DNA of 64,000 nt from Gambelia wislizenii. Taxonomy: Eukaryota > Chordata > Lepidosauria > Squamata > Crotaphytidae. The translations under genes and the position numbers were made by a program. The stretch is taken from the NCBI GenBank assembly GCA_030847615.1, contig JAUMIR010000003.1, positions 338,897,756-338,961,755 of the forward strand. Direction: 5' to 3'. Below the pieces are notes generated by a model. The model was not told the origin of the DNA. It searched no databases and saw nothing but the letters and a program-made list of their open reading frames with translations. The first letter of the stretch is position 1. Every line of letters begins with the position of its first letter. Below are positions 1 through 10,240 of the stretch, one piece after another.

Positions 1-380
1 TGGAGCAGATTGAACAGCAATGCGCAGGCCAAGCCAGCCAGCCAGCCAGCCTTTACCTTGACTCCTGTCATGTGGGTGCTCCACTGCAGGGAAGAGGTGG
101 TCCAAGCAGCCTTCAAACCTTCATGGACCCTCTGTGAGGACATTGTGGGCCCCTGGGAGATCCACGGACCACAGGTTAAGAACCACTGGTATAGATAGTT
201 TAATTGTGTGTTAATAATAACTATTTGTATGATCTTACCTATATGTGTTTTTATCTGTATCTATTTTAATTCCTGTAAAACATCTTGAATTCCAGTTTTT
301 GGGGAAAGGTAGGAGTTCCTCCTCCTCTATTACCATCATCTAGCATATCTCCTCAGATGGCCATATGAAAGAGACCATTA
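1..380. other. Intergenic DNA, nothing recognised
   Basis: No coding pattern, RNA gene or recognisable repeat was found. The short open frame near the start has no family features. Confidence 0.4.
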
Positions 381-383
381 GTG

Positions 384-470
384 CAAATTTGGACATTTCT
401 AGGCAGAAATAAACTCCACTGACTTCAATGGGTCTTACTCCGAGGTACGTGTTATAGGACTCCAGCCTTA
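384..470 (-). repeat. Dispersed squamate-type short repeat (family W)
   Basis: The stretch around the words actccactgacttcaatggg and cttactccgaggta resembles a repeat that recurs, diverged, near 4400-4500, 55160-55240, 61210-61290 and 62520-62640. The shared core is an alternation of tactc-, caatggg- and ttact-like words. Class unknown; it may be a MITE or SINE remnant. Confidence 0.4.
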
Positions 471-867
471 ACTGATGGTGGAAAGAATCTTTGGACAGGG
501 CTGGTCCTACCATTTAGCAGAGGGAAGCAGATACCAGGCAGCAAATGTTAGGAATGGCAGCAACACACCTTTGACTGTTCCCATTGTGTTAACTGAGCTG
601 GTCTCACTAAGCTATAGACACCTGCCCCCAACTTCAGTGAAAGAGTTTGTTCCATCATTAGTGCAGAAGTAAGATCCAACTGCCTGATATGATCGGCTCC
701 TCTACATGAAATGTGGGAATGAGTACCATTTTGTCCTTTGCATCAAACAGCACAATGTCTTGGGATAACTTTGACTATATATATTTAAAAAATCTGTGAT
801 AGGTGCCTATTAAAGTCCACAATTTTGCATTTGAATAGAATTAATAGAAAAGTCTGCTTCCTTTAAG

Positions 868-990
868 TCAGGGGTGGGGAATTCCTACCCCCTCAGATGT
901 TGCTGGATAGCAACTCCTGTCCATTCTAGCCAGCACACCCTGGTATAGGGAATGATGGGAGCTGTAGTCCATCAACAACTGGAAAACCAC
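868..990. repeat. Dispersed short repeat, semi-palindromic
   Basis: The sequence contains cagatgttgctgg, then catcc-like words, and later gggagctgtagtccatcaac. This resembles a frequent squamate short repeat in which a sentence such as agatgttgctggactacaactccc is followed by its near reverse complement. Related pieces occur near 63085-63170 and 63575-63650. Confidence 0.4.
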
Positions 991-1259
991 ATTGTCCCAC
1001 CCTGCATTAAAGTGAACACTACCCCATTATATCTCTATTAGAACAGTGAAGAAGACCTTTGGTCATGAAAAGGTGCCAGCCAATTCACTTTCTTCTCTAT
1101 GGACAGTAGGATTTGTTTTCCTCTTCTAAGAGCAACTAATCACCATGGTATCTATTCATACACTGTTGACAGGTGATCATGCCTGTGAAGTCCTTGTAAA
1201 CACTGCTTACTCCATAAAATGCAATGTTGTTTTCACTTGAACTGCTCTTAGTGAAATGT

Positions 1260-1560
1260 CCATCCATGCAGAGCTGACGGTGACACATTTGCTGCGACAG
1301 GGACTATCGCACACAGCAAAGCCGGACAAACAGAGAGAGGGCAATAAAAAGCAATGTAAATTGATTCTTCTCCCAGGGAGCCCCATTAGCTGGTGCCCTA
1401 ATGTAAGACACTCTCTCTAATGAGCATTTTTAAGTAGAACAAATAGTTTCCTTTAAAAGTACATGAATTTTATATGATTTACAGCTAATTCTGTTTAATT
1501 CTGCCTGCATGAGCAGGTGATAAGGGAATGTTAAGCTAGTTAACAGCAATGAAAGCTCAG
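1260..1560. other. Repeat-poor stretch, candidate conserved non-coding element
   Basis: No transposon signature, simple repeat or open frame is seen here, unlike most of the window. The sequence is complex and has several homeodomain-like TAAT/ATTA words (for example near 1420-1425, 1485-1500) and an AATAAA-like word. Conservation cannot be shown from a single sequence, so this is only a candidate regulatory element. Confidence 0.25.
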
Positions 1561-2534
1561 GAGAGAAGGGGAGAAAGCTCTTGTGTCTTATTTTCAAACC
1601 CAGTATCCAGGCATTGGGTAAATTAAAATGGCATGGTATTCTGGAAGTCCCACCAATTGCTTCTACTACACATTAGGGCCTAATGTTGTCCCTTACCTGC
1701 ATTTCTTTCTTTGGAACATGAATTTTGCAAGTCCATGCAGACTGCCAGAGGAAGTGGCAAATTTTAAACATGAATCACAGAAGGTGGTACCATCATGGCT
1801 GGACTTTGGGGCAAAACATCAGGGCCTCCTTGAGTAGAAGAGCCCTCCAAACACAGCAAGGGTAGATTGCCATATTGTGATGTAAATGAAGCTGTACCAA
1901 AGTTTGGATTGTTACAGTTTGGAGTTTGGACTCAGAATCCTCCTGCCAGCATGGGCAATGAGTAAACTATTCTAAGGAAAGGAAACACAACATTTAAGAA
2001 AGACAATGGCTGAAGCAAGGACTGGGGTGAGCAAAATGTTTCCAGTTCCCATCAGCCTTAGCCAGCATAGCCAATGGTCAGGAATGCAGTGCATCGGCAT
2101 TTGAAAGGCCACATTTTGCCCAGCCATAGGTTAAGATATTCAAGGAAGAGAGGCACTGCATTTAGGAAAGAGAGATTAAGGTATTCAAAGGAGAGAAGAA
2201 TTCTACTTAGCAAAATTTGTACTTGAGGAATTCAAGGATAAGAAGTACTATGTCATTAATTTGGTACCTTGTGGTTCAGGTAGATAGGTGGAGTCACTGC
2301 TTTACCAGTCCCTCTCATAAGGCAGTTAAGGTGCATGTCAGTTAGTAAATCAGCTGGTTGGTGACATGGCAATCAGGCAAGCATATGCATTTCCCCATAG
2401 TCATGGGATTTCATAGTCATGGGGGTTTTACCTTTTACCTCGACTTGAACATAAGGATGGTCAAAACAAAATTGGCTTGTAAGTAAGAGTGTTTCCAGAG
2501 GCTACACTTGGTGCCTGAAATCCATTCATGAATG
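1561..2534. other. Intergenic DNA, nothing firm
   Basis: No gene or structured element could be supported. Parts near 2040-2110 resemble the short repeat at 868-990. Confidence 0.35.
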
Positions 2535-2540
2535 GGCCTT

Positions 2541-2700
2541 CCAGCTCCAGGCAGTCTTGGATGATGCAGTTTTTCTAGACCCATTTCAAACCAGCTTCAG
2601 AGCAGGTTATGGAGTTGAGACCACTATGGTCACCTTAGTGGATGATCTTCACCATAGCGTTGACAGGAGGAGTGTCAGTGCACCAGAAATGGTTGGACAT
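2541..2700 (+). mobile_element. L2-type LINE fragment (reverse transcriptase piece)
   Basis: Plus-strand translation gives a piece reading like FQTSFRAGYGVETTMVTL followed by DDLHHSVDR. This parallels the frame of the longer LINE at 15329-16751 (FQTGFRMGFGVETAIVAL, DDLRQSINR). It is a short, truncated fragment of the RT region and is interrupted downstream by a CR1 copy. Confidence 0.6.
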
Positions 2701-2727
2701 TCTGGATAGTGGGTTGTAGTATCTCCT

Positions 2728-2838
2728 TCTCATAGAATCATAGAATTGCAGAGTTGGAAGAGACCACGAGGGCCATCCAGTCCAACCCCCTGCCACGCAG
2801 GAAATCTTGATCAAAGCATCCCCAACAGATGGCAAATT
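2728..2838 (-). mobile_element. CR1 LINE 3' end fragment
   Basis: The fragment starts with the CR1 tail repeat in reverse (catagaatcatagaat) and continues through cagagttggaagagaccacg into the conserved 3' end. The same tail is in forward orientation at 4980-5025. Only about 100 bp remain, a typical 5'-truncated CR1 insertion. Confidence 0.8.
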
Positions 2839-2959
2839 CTAGTTAGTTGCATCCAGGCTGCCCAGCAAAGAAGTGATTAACAGCTAGATGGCAGTAGCTG
2901 TTGGTTTGTTCAGTGAGCTGAGATCCAGAGTACCTTACAGGAAAGCTGTAGTTGCCAGT

Positions 2960-3200
2960 AGCGGTGGATGATGGATTTGATGTATCTCTTCTGGTCACCA
3001 CAATATGAGGATACCACAGGCAGAGTTTGTTTTGAATTAGTGGTGACTACTGGCTTCCCTGCCAGTGGGGCAGTGGATCTGCTTCAGGTTTTAAACTCAA
3101 CTTTAGAAGAGCTTTCCAGTGTGTTGATCCCATCCCTAAAACAACGTGAGCTGTTTAGATTAAAAAATTTAGACTAAAACCTGGAACAGGTCCACTGTCT
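2960..3200. repeat. Dispersed repeat (family Y)
   Basis: Words such as gccagtggggcagtggatctg and a following ttcaggtttt...gagctttcc... series recur, diverged, at about 60060-60230 and 60650-60770. Class unknown. Confidence 0.35.
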
Positions 3201-3396
3201 TATGACATCAGAGCCCCAGCCACCACTGATTGCCACCTTCTTTACATGAACCTAAAGTCTTGAGATTACTGAAGAATAACAAGGGAACCCTCCTCCCAGC
3301 TTGACAGTCTGGCGCCAGGAAAACAGAAAAGGTTTTCCTTTGCTCTGTTGTAAATACTGCTGCTTCATTAACTGAACTTATGATTGGCTGGTCCAA

Positions 3397-3439
3397 AATA
3401 TGCTCAGGTGCAGGGGAGGCAACTGCACCTGAGCATATT
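3397..3439. repeat. Perfect 16-bp inverted repeat (small hairpin)
   Basis: The arm aatatgctcaggtgca (3397-3412) is followed by an 11-nt spacer and its exact reverse complement (3424-3439). There is no T-run or gene beside it, so no terminator role is implied. It may be the core of an otherwise decayed foldback element. Confidence 0.7.
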
Positions 3440-3514
3440 CAAGTGCCATCTGAATGGAACTGGAGGAATAGAAGAAGCAATTTAAATTCCACAACTGGAA
3501 CAATTTTAAGGGTG

Positions 3515-3745
3515 TTTTTATATCAGCTTTTTTCCCAACCCCAATACAAACCTCTCATGGGGTTTTCTTGGCAAGATTCGTTCAGAGCGGGTTTGAAATT
3601 GCCTTCCTCTGAGGTATGAAAGAGTGTGACTCATCCAAGGTTAACCAGGGGATTTTCATGGTTGAGCAGGAATTTGAACCCTGCTTTCTCAAAGTCCAAG
3701 TCCAAAAAGCAAACCACTACACTATGCTGGCTCTCTTATATGAAC
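3515..3745 (-). mobile_element. tRNA-derived SINE, antisense copy
   Basis: Read on the minus strand, the right end has a box-A-like tRNA start and then a box-B-like word (ggttcaaattcc) near 3675-3685. The tail toward 3515 contains the words for aaccccatgagagg and cttgccaagaaaacc. The same SINE family is at 31520-31772 (minus), 29395-29510 (plus, tail) and 52140-52235 (plus, tail). Confidence 0.65.
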
Positions 3746-4298
3746 TTGCTTTCAGGTAAATTAAGTATGGCTGTATAATGTTGGGGGTCCAAGGAAGTAT
3801 AGTATTGGCAATAAGGTTGAAAAGATGAGCCATGGCTTGGAATTTGGCTTCTGTTTCAACAATAAACAAAATAAAGCCACAGATGTCATTCTTTACACTT
3901 CCAGTCAGTGTGGGAAGCATGGTTATTCCCAAAGGGTGGGAAGAAGAAAAGACAAATGGGACACTGAATTATTCCAAAGATTGATTTTTCTCCCAAGTCC
4001 CTACAGTGGTATATCTGGAAGAAATGCAAGCTTTCACAAAGCTAGTTAATAATCAATAACCATGTGAAAGCAAGGTTGTCCAGCCTCCATAGTAGCAGAG
4101 ATAAGGGTGAGACTATAACACACTTGTGTTGACAATGAGGAAGACGAAATTACAGCATAAGGAAAAGTATTTCTGGGATCTAGTAAATTTAGGGGACTAT
4201 AATATTGATGGAAAGAGATGGGCTGTAGGCTAGATTCTAAACTGTACCCAGTTCATGTATCTGCAGGTCCTGGTTCCTATTAGTAATCTGGCTAGGGT

Positions 4299-4392
4299 AT
4301 CATAGAATCATAGAGTTGGAAAAGACCACAAGGGCCATCTAGTCCAACCCCTGCCATGCAGGAATACCCAGTCAAAGCATTCCTGACAGATG
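4299..4392 (-). mobile_element. CR1 LINE 3' end fragment
   Basis: Begins catagaatcatagagttgg and ends gacagatgg, the standard reverse-orientation CR1 3' tail. About 94 bp, 5'-truncated. Confidence 0.8.
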
Positions 4393-4504
4393 GAGAGTAG
4401 ACCCATTAGATCTATTTTTGGATGGTGAATCAACACTTGTGTAAATTCCGTTAAATCCTAGTGTCTACTCTAGTTGGGCCTACAAATATGATTCAGACCT
4501 ACAA

Positions 4505-5028
4505 CTACCATACAACTGTCAGTTCTGGGCACCACAATTCAAAAAGGATATTGACAAATTGGAGCGTGTCCAGAGAAGGGCAACTAAAATGGTGAAAGGT
4601 CTGGAAACGAAGCCTTATGAGGAGAGACTTAGGGAGCTGGGTATGTCTAGCCTGGAAAAAAGACGGTTTAGAGGCGATATGATAGCCCTGTTTAAGTATT
4701 TGAAGGGATGTCACGCTGAGGATGGAGCAGGCTTGTTTTCTGCTGCTCCAGAGACTGGAACACAGAGCAATGGGTGCAAGCTCCAGGAACAGAGATTCCA
4801 CCTCAACATGAGGAGGAACTTTTTGACAGTAAGAGCTGTTTGGCAGTGGAACACACTCCCTCCGAGCGTGGTGGGGTCTCCTTCCTTGGAGGTCTTTAAA
4901 CAGAGGCTGGATTGCCATCTGTCGGGGATGCTTTGATCAAGATTTCCTGCGTGGCAGGGGGGTCGGACTGGATGGCCCTCGTGGTCTCTTCCAACTCTGC
5001 AATTCTATGATTCTATGATTCTATGTTA
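4505..5028 (+). pseudogene. CR1 LINE, C-terminal reverse transcriptase end and 3' tail
   Basis: This is the 3' end of a CR1 non-LTR retrotransposon on the plus strand. An open frame of about 125 codons (4559-4936) encodes the last part of the CR1 polymerase; recognisable pieces are [35 protein letters not shown] and WNTLPPSVV. It ends in a stop near 4936, followed by the conserved 3' UTR and the tail repeat of attctatg units (about 5000-5025). The 5' part with endonuclease and catalytic RT motifs is absent, as usual for truncated CR1 copies, so no functional product is expected. The remaining frame is free of lesions, which suggests a relatively young copy. Confidence 0.85.
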
Positions 5029-5123
5029 GTATAGCAGACTCTTAAAGACTAACACAAGTTTAGTAGACTATCAGAGACTAAGACTAATATGAGTACAGCA
5101 TAAACTGAATATATTAAATGTAC

Positions 5124-5351
5124 AGTGGGCCCTTGGTACCCGCTTTGGTTTGTTTCCAGGACCTACCATGGATACCAAAATCTGTGGATGCTAAAGTCCC
5201 GTTATATACAATGGCACAGTAAAATGGTGTCCCTTATATAAAATGGCAAAATCAAAGTTTGCTTCTTGGAATTTATTTTTCTTCAGAATATTTTCAAACT
5301 ACAGGTGGTGAAATCTGTGGAGGCCAAATATGTAGATACAGAGGGCCAACT
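5124..5351. mobile_element. Tigger/pogo-like MITE
   Basis: The element starts cagtgggcccttgg and ends with the near reverse complement gggccaactg. It is flanked by TA on both sides, the target of Tc1/mariner and pogo elements. It has no transposase frame and is about 230 bp. A second, better-ended copy is at 27727-27957. Confidence 0.7.
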
Positions 5352-5580
5352 GTACAGTGGTTCCAGGACCCACCATGGATACCAAAATCCATGGATGCTC
5401 AAGTCCCATTACATACAATGTAAGGCATCCCTTATATAAAATGGCATCCCTTATATAAAAAATGGCATCCCTTATATAAAAGATGGCAAAATCAAGTTTT
5501 GCTCTTTGGATTTTTAAAAAAAGGACAGTTACAAGCTCTGGATGGTCGAATCTATGGATGCAAAATCCAGCCAGTGAAAG
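5352..5580. mobile_element. Second, partial Tigger/pogo-like MITE copy
   Basis: Directly after the previous copy, the sequence resumes at a matching internal point (gtggttccaggacccaccatgg) and again holds the ccttatataaaatggc words, here in three short tandem units (about 5430-5490). The far terminus is missing. This looks like a tandem or recombined copy. Confidence 0.6.
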
Positions 5581-6049
5581 GCCTGCTGTCTCTTTCTTTG
5601 CTTTTCCATCCAGTAAATCAAAGCACAACAACAACAAATATTAAAATGTTCTTTGACAGCAGAGTAAAAAGCAGCTCCAAAAGCCAATTTTAAAACCAGT
5701 ATCAAAGACCAAAGGACACACAAACCAACTTGTGTGCCAGAACTAAGGAAGTGGACTGCTTGGTTGGTATCTTTGTATTTTAAGTGTGGGGATGCAATGG
5801 TAGCTATAAGATTTGTTTCATTTCATTGCCATTATCTGAGAGAAAATGCCAATACCTCTGGGATCCATTGCTTCAGATCAGTATGACCAGGGCTCACAAA
5901 TAAGAGAGTTAGGGCAAGATGCTTAAAGGACAAATGGATATAACACTGGAGATTAGGAAGCAGCTTCTTGGTTGTGTTTTTCTTATGTGTTAATTCACTC
6001 GGCTTTACATTGACATCCCATCTTTCTTCCCACAAGCTCAAGTTGGCAT

Positions 6050-6200
6050 ATTTGACTTTACTCCTCCCAAAACCATGTAAGGTTGGTCAGGCTGAGACAG
6101 TGTGATGCCCTGAGGGGCCCTAGGTCACCCTCAGCAGAGGACTAGAAGTTAGATTTCCCAAGTCCTAGTTCAACCTTGTGACTACTAGAAAACACTTCAC
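6050..6200 (-). mobile_element. MIR-like SINE remnant
   Basis: The pattern aaggttggtcaggctgag, then aggtcaccctcag and gttagatttccc, looks like an old antisense MIR/CORE-type SINE. Strongly diverged; class is tentative. A similar remnant is at 61400-61520. Confidence 0.4.
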
Positions 6201-6245
6201 TTTCCCAAATACCACACTGACTTTTCTTATATCCATGGGGATATA

Positions 6246-6542
6246 GGAGATTATCAGATGTGGCCAAAAACCCCAAGAGAAGCATGCAAGGATGATGTTA
6301 CTATACCACAAAGGGTCCTGGTTTCAGAGGTCATCGTCATAGTTTCATGCTGCTTCTGTGCTGCAGCTGCGAATAAGGTGTTGTTTTCAATTGACAATGA
6401 AAAGCAATGCCTTATTCATGGCTGCAGCACAGAATCAGCATGGGAGGGCTATGGCATTGTTTGAAACTGGGACCCTTTGTGGTACAGTAACATCATCCTC
6501 ATGTGCTTCCTCTTGGGGTTTCTGTCACGTCTGATAATCTCC
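6246..6542. mobile_element. Foldback MITE, 297 bp
   Basis: The two halves are imperfect reverse complements almost to the centre. The outer ends are ggagattatcagatg and, in reverse, ggagattatcagacg. Internal matches include aaaccccaagag, gatgatgttact and accacaaagggtcc. No transposase is encoded. The terminal 14 bases match the ends of the unrelated insert at 56743-57336. Confidence 0.8.
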
Positions 6543-6599
6543 ACAGTCAAAAGAGGCTTTAAATTAAACCAGTCCGGCTCTTCCCTCTTCTTATTTAGT

Positions 6600-7430
6600 T
6601 TGGCTCACATTCAGGGATGAAATGGATTTTTACTTGAGAAGCCAAGCCAAGTTCAGTCAGTCCCAAGAAAGAAAGCAGGAAAAGAGAGAGGAATAGGTCA
6701 GAGGTCTGGTTGGAAGGACTGAAGAGCAGGGAGTGGTCCCACAGGAGCAAGGAGCAAGGCAGCAATGAGGTGAAATGCAGAGACTGCTAGATGCACACTG
6801 AAGAAAGCAGGAAGAGGAAGTTACTATAGGAGTATGGAAGGAAGGGCAAGGACTAACCAGAGGAGAAGTAGGTTGAGAATGAAGGCTGCTTGGAGCACAG
6901 GCAATCCATGGGAGAGATAACCTTGGTAAATGGCCAGTCCTATAATAAAGCTTTTACATAAAATTACACATCAAGACAAATACTATAAAGAGCTCTGATT
7001 GTCAGAAAAACAAATAAAGGATTAGCAGTTTGCATGGATCTGAAAGCTATAGCTACAATGTCCCATTAAACTGATAGTCCATCTTGTGTGTATACATAGT
7101 AAATTGTTTTTAAAAGGCAAAGTAATAGAACTATGAGAATCCCCGTCGTTCTCTATATAGTTGCATAAAACTCAAAATAGAACCAGGACTAGGATACATC
7201 TAGTTCTTGCATCTTGATGCAGTAGTGCTGCTCTCTTCTGTTAACTGTGGGTTTTTAGGCCTTTGGGGAAACCAAGCAGAAAGCAGTTTTGATACACCCA
7301 GAAGTAGAGCTTGGAGACTTTATTTTTTGTTACATCTCCTAGACTATCCCAGCTAGCATGAGTGAGATGACTGTGAGCTTTGTTCAAGAATGTAATTTTT
7401 CCAAGTTCTGTGTAGGAGTGTCATTCTTCT
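6600..7430. other. Intergenic DNA, nothing recognised
   Basis: No supported gene or element. Purine-rich in 6660-6900, without a clear repeat unit. Confidence 0.35.
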
Positions 7431-7439
7431 TCAGCGTGC

Positions 7440-7545
7440 CCAAACATAAGTAGAGGTGGACCAGACCAAAGGCCTATCTAATCCAACATTCTGTTCAGAC
7501 AGTAGTCAGCTGGATGCCACTGGAAGGTCCCCAAAAGTACATGAG
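7440..7545. repeat. Dispersed repeat fragment
   Basis: Words like accaaaggcctatctaatcc and attctgttcagacagt resemble a repeat common in amniote genomes. Class not assigned. Confidence 0.3.
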
Positions 7546-7591
7546 TAAAACTGCACCATCCATCTCATGTCCCCAACAATGGGTATATATA

Positions 7592-7746
7592 GGGACATTT
7601 TCAGATGCGTAAAAAGTGCTGTGGAGGGCTTGGGAGAGGTATGTGCCTGTTTTGTGGCAGGGGGTCCTTTTTGGATGCCGCCATCCCTCTCGCGTTACCC
7701 TCCGCGTTCCTTCCATGTTGCATGGAAGGAAAAGGTGCCACTTTTT
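7592..7746. mobile_element. Left arm of foldback MITE hosting the DIRS element
   Basis: This 155-bp arm is the imperfect reverse complement of 14157-14311. Matches include cttttttcag-type ends, gggagaggtatg, cagggggtcctttttgg and ggaaggaaaaggtgcc. It is preceded by TA (7590-7591), and the right arm is followed by TA (14312-14313). Confidence 0.8.
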
Positions 7747-7892
7747 ATTCTCTGAGGGAGGGGTGATGCGGTTCCTTTACATCTGGGTTTCGTCAGTCAC
7801 CGCCCAGGTGTAGCAGGAAGTTACATTAAGCCTCTTCATATTCAAATTTCTTTGTCTTCATCTCCTCCATCCTGGAGCCACGAGGCCAGTTC
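7747..7892. repeat. DIRS left inverted terminal repeat
   Basis: Begins ATTCTCTGAGG and runs to ggccagtt. From 7770 on it is nearly identical to the reverse complement of 13961-14100. Its first about 44 bases are matched in reverse by the first half of the internal complementary region. Confidence 0.85.
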
Positions 7893-8179
7893 TAACTTCC
7901 TGCTTCGCCCAGTAGGTAGCTGAGAAATCTCCTCCGTCTGGAATTTCTATCTCCACCTTTATTATTTTTACTTTCTTGTTCCTTTACCTACCTTTTTCCT
8001 TCTCCAGGCATTGCTGCTTTTCAGCCCTTGCCTTTCTCCTTTTGAATTTCCCGCCTATTTAAAAAAAAAAAAAATCCTCTCCTCTCTCCGCGCGGCTGCT
8101 CAGTCGGCTCCAGCCTGCTCCTCCTCTCTCTCTTCCCCCCTCCCACCTCTCTCCTTACTGTTTTCTTTTCTCCGAGGCC

Positions 8180-10240
8180 ATGCAGGCCCAGGAGATTCCC
8201 CAGCAGGCGGGGAAGGACTCCGGAGTGGCCGGGGATGCGATTCTCGACCGCGGCCACTCCGAGGACGCGGAGAGTGCTGCTGAGGGAGCCGCGGTCGCCA
8301 TTGCTGCCGCTGCCGGCTCCCATGTGGGCGCCCCTCAGAGGGACGCGGCCCGGAAGGCACACCAGGCCATCGTGACTGGGAAAGCCTCCGATGGCCAAGC
8401 AGCAGCCAAGCCACGGAAGAGGCCAGCACAGCCCAGGAAGAAGCTGGCCTCCGATGCCTCCAGCGGGACCGCGATGGAACCTCCGGCCCTATGGAGTGCT
8501 TGGCACGCGCCAGGTGCCTGCTGCCAGGACTGGCCAGGGGCAGGAGCCCCTAGGAAGGTACAAGGGGCCCTTGGGGGGAGCGGGGACGAACTGCCCCTTC
8601 CCCCACGCATCGTGCCCTCCCTGCTTTTGGGAACGGCACGTATTCTACCCCCCTGGAGGCCAAACGGAGCGCGGGAGGGGGAAGGGGAGAGCGAGGACTC
8701 GCGCTCCCATGCGGAGCCCTCACCATCCACCGGGCCCCAAGCAACCGCCGCAGCTGCCTCGGGGGAGGGGGGCACACCGCATGGGGAACCCCATTCGCTG
8801 TCTGACCCCACTCCAGGAAGCAGCCAGGCCCTACCCCAACCGAGCCAACCACCACAAAGCCTGGACATGGAGGAGCAGGCCTTACAGGCCCCAACTCCTC
8901 AAGCACCCCCCCCACAGGCCCTGGCCTCCCAACCTCCACTCCTCCCGACCTTGCCTGCCCAGGTGCCACCCCAGCAACACCAGCTGCCCTTGGTGCTCCA
9001 ACCAATGCCTCAGCAGGCAGTACCTATCCAGGCGCAGCAACCGTTGGTTTACCAGGCCCTGCCGCCACAGGGGCCGGTGAACCAGACCCTGGGCTTGGGT
9101 AACCAAAATCAGGTTTTCCTCCCACCAGTGGTCCAGCCTCAGCCTATGCAGGCGGTGGGTTTTCAGGCACAGCCCTACCAGGCCCCAGTCCTTCAGGCCC
9201 CGCCTCTCCAGGCACCCACGGGCCATACCAGCCAAAACCATCATGGCATCCCAGTGTTTTACGATCACTCTAGCGGGGAAGAGTCCGACATCGAGGGGTT
9301 GGCCGCTCACCCACCCAAGGCCAGGGGAGCTAGACCCACACAGCGGGGGGGTCGTAGAAAGCGTAAGGGCGCCATTAAGGCAGCCCTACAGCTACTCTCA
9401 AAGGCATTGCTCTCAGACGAGGATTCGTCAGAAGAGCCTGGCACGAGCGCCTCAACCTCGGGGGTTCCCCCTAAGGACCAGGCGAACAACGCGCAGTCCC
9501 AGCAGCCAGCAGGACCGGGCAAGGCAAAAGCTAAGTCCGCGTCCAAGGGCCCTAGGGACCCATTAAGAGGCACAGATGTCCTGGCCAAGAAGAGGAAGGA
9601 TCCTCCCTCCACCCACTCTTCTGCAGAGTCCCTACCTCCCTCGGATGAGGAGCGCGCCCTCACCGACGTCGTCAGGGCGTCTGGGACCCACGACGATGTA
9701 ATCCTAACCGACAAGGAAGAAGGAGAAATCTCTGATTCCGAGTTTGCAGACCAGGACCAATCGGATCGCCTTTTCCAAGGAGAGTGGTATGTTCCCCTCC
9801 TTACTAGGGTGATGGCAACACTAGAAATTACTCCCACAGACACAGACCAAGCTCCATCGACATCGTCGTCCAACGAGAAGGTCGCTGCAGTGATGCGCAC
9901 CTCACGCCCAAAGAAGCCGGAGCTTCCCTTCCCAGAGGCCTTCTGGTCCCTGGTAACTGACGAATGGGAAAAACCCTCAATGGGAAGGCGGGGCACCACT
10001 GTGGCTCAGAAATATTACAACACCACTCAACGCTTTCCGGACCTCCTAAAGCCCCCAGTGGTCGACAATCCTGTCGCGTCCCTCGTCTCCAATTGTCTGG
10101 CTCCTAAGGAAGGAGAGGGCTCTCTCTGGGACCCAGACGAAAAAAAAGAACCGACGCAGCCATCAAGAAGGCCCACGACTCCGCGGCATGCGGGGTCAGA
10201 TCCACGCTGGCAATATCGCTTTTTTCCAGAGCGGCGATAG
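8180..10240 (+). CDS. DIRS Gag-like protein, main part
   Basis: 686 codons from an ATG at 8180, the first ATG after a pyrimidine-rich leader. The role of Gag in DIRS elements is presumed to be packaging of the RNA intermediate; no enzymatic motif is seen. The protein is low complexity: an Ala/Glu-rich N-terminus, a Pro/Gln/Ala-rich block at about residues 215-350 with recurrent QA-P/L units, a basic RGGRRKRKG patch near residue 390, and acidic Ser/Glu/Asp-rich stretches near 405 and 480-530. The last folded-looking segment (PELPFPEAFWSLVTDEWEKPS, near residue 575) is typical of DIRS Gag. The frame runs out at 10240 after an A8 run at about 10139-10146, beyond which the Gag-like sequence continues in the -1 frame. 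Confidence 0.75.
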   Translation: MQAQEIPQQAGKDSGVAGDAILDRGHSEDAESAAEGAAVAIAAAAGSHVGAPQRDAARKAHQAIVTGKASDGQAAAKPRKRPAQPRKKLASDASSGTAMEPPALWSAWHAPGACCQDWPGAGAPRKVQGALGGSGDELPLPPRIVPSLLLGTARILPPWRPNGAREGEGESEDSRSHAEPSPSTGPQATAAAASGEGGTPHGEPHSLSDPTPGSSQALPQPSQPPQSLDMEEQALQAPTPQAPPPQALASQPPLLPTLPAQVPPQQHQLPLVLQPMPQQAVPIQAQQPLVYQALPPQGPVNQTLGLGNQNQVFLPPVVQPQPMQAVGFQAQPYQAPVLQAPPLQAPTGHTSQNHHGIPVFYDHSSGEESDIEGLAAHPPKARGARPTQRGGRRKRKGAIKAALQLLSKALLSDEDSSEEPGTSASTSGVPPKDQANNAQSQQPAGPGKAKAKSASKGPRDPLRGTDVLAKKRKDPPSTHSSAESLPPSDEERALTDVVRASGTHDDVILTDKEEGEISDSEFADQDQSDRLFQGEWYVPLLTRVMATLEITPTDTDQAPSTSSSNEKVAAVMRTSRPKKPELPFPEAFWSLVTDEWEKPSMGRRGTTVAQKYYNTTQRFPDLLKPPVVDNPVASLVSNCLAPKEGEGSLWDPDEKKEPTQPSRRPTTPRHAGSDPRWQYRFFPERR
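10139..10146 (+). promoter_or_regulatory. A8 run, possible -1 frameshift site in DIRS Gag
   Basis: In the Gag frame the codons read GAC GAA AAA AAA GAA, so the heptamer A_AAA_AAA is in register for -1 slippage. One backward step yields exactly the downstream Gag frame. An indel in a homopolymer, real or from sequencing, is an equally plausible explanation. Confidence 0.35.

Noticed and set aside
3397..3439. Hairpin as a transcription terminator
   Set aside because: No upstream gene and no T-run; intrinsic terminators are not expected in vertebrate DNA.
5299..5637. 112-codon minus-strand frame with repeated FYIRDAI units
   Set aside because: Comes from tandem ccttatataaaatggc units in a MITE, not a protein.
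8335..8868. 177-codon minus-strand open frame
   Set aside because: Antisense shadow of Gag; low-complexity composition.
9307..9999. 230-codon minus-strand open frame over DIRS Gag
   Set aside because: It is the antisense of the Gag frame in GC-rich DNA, with no domain and no start context.
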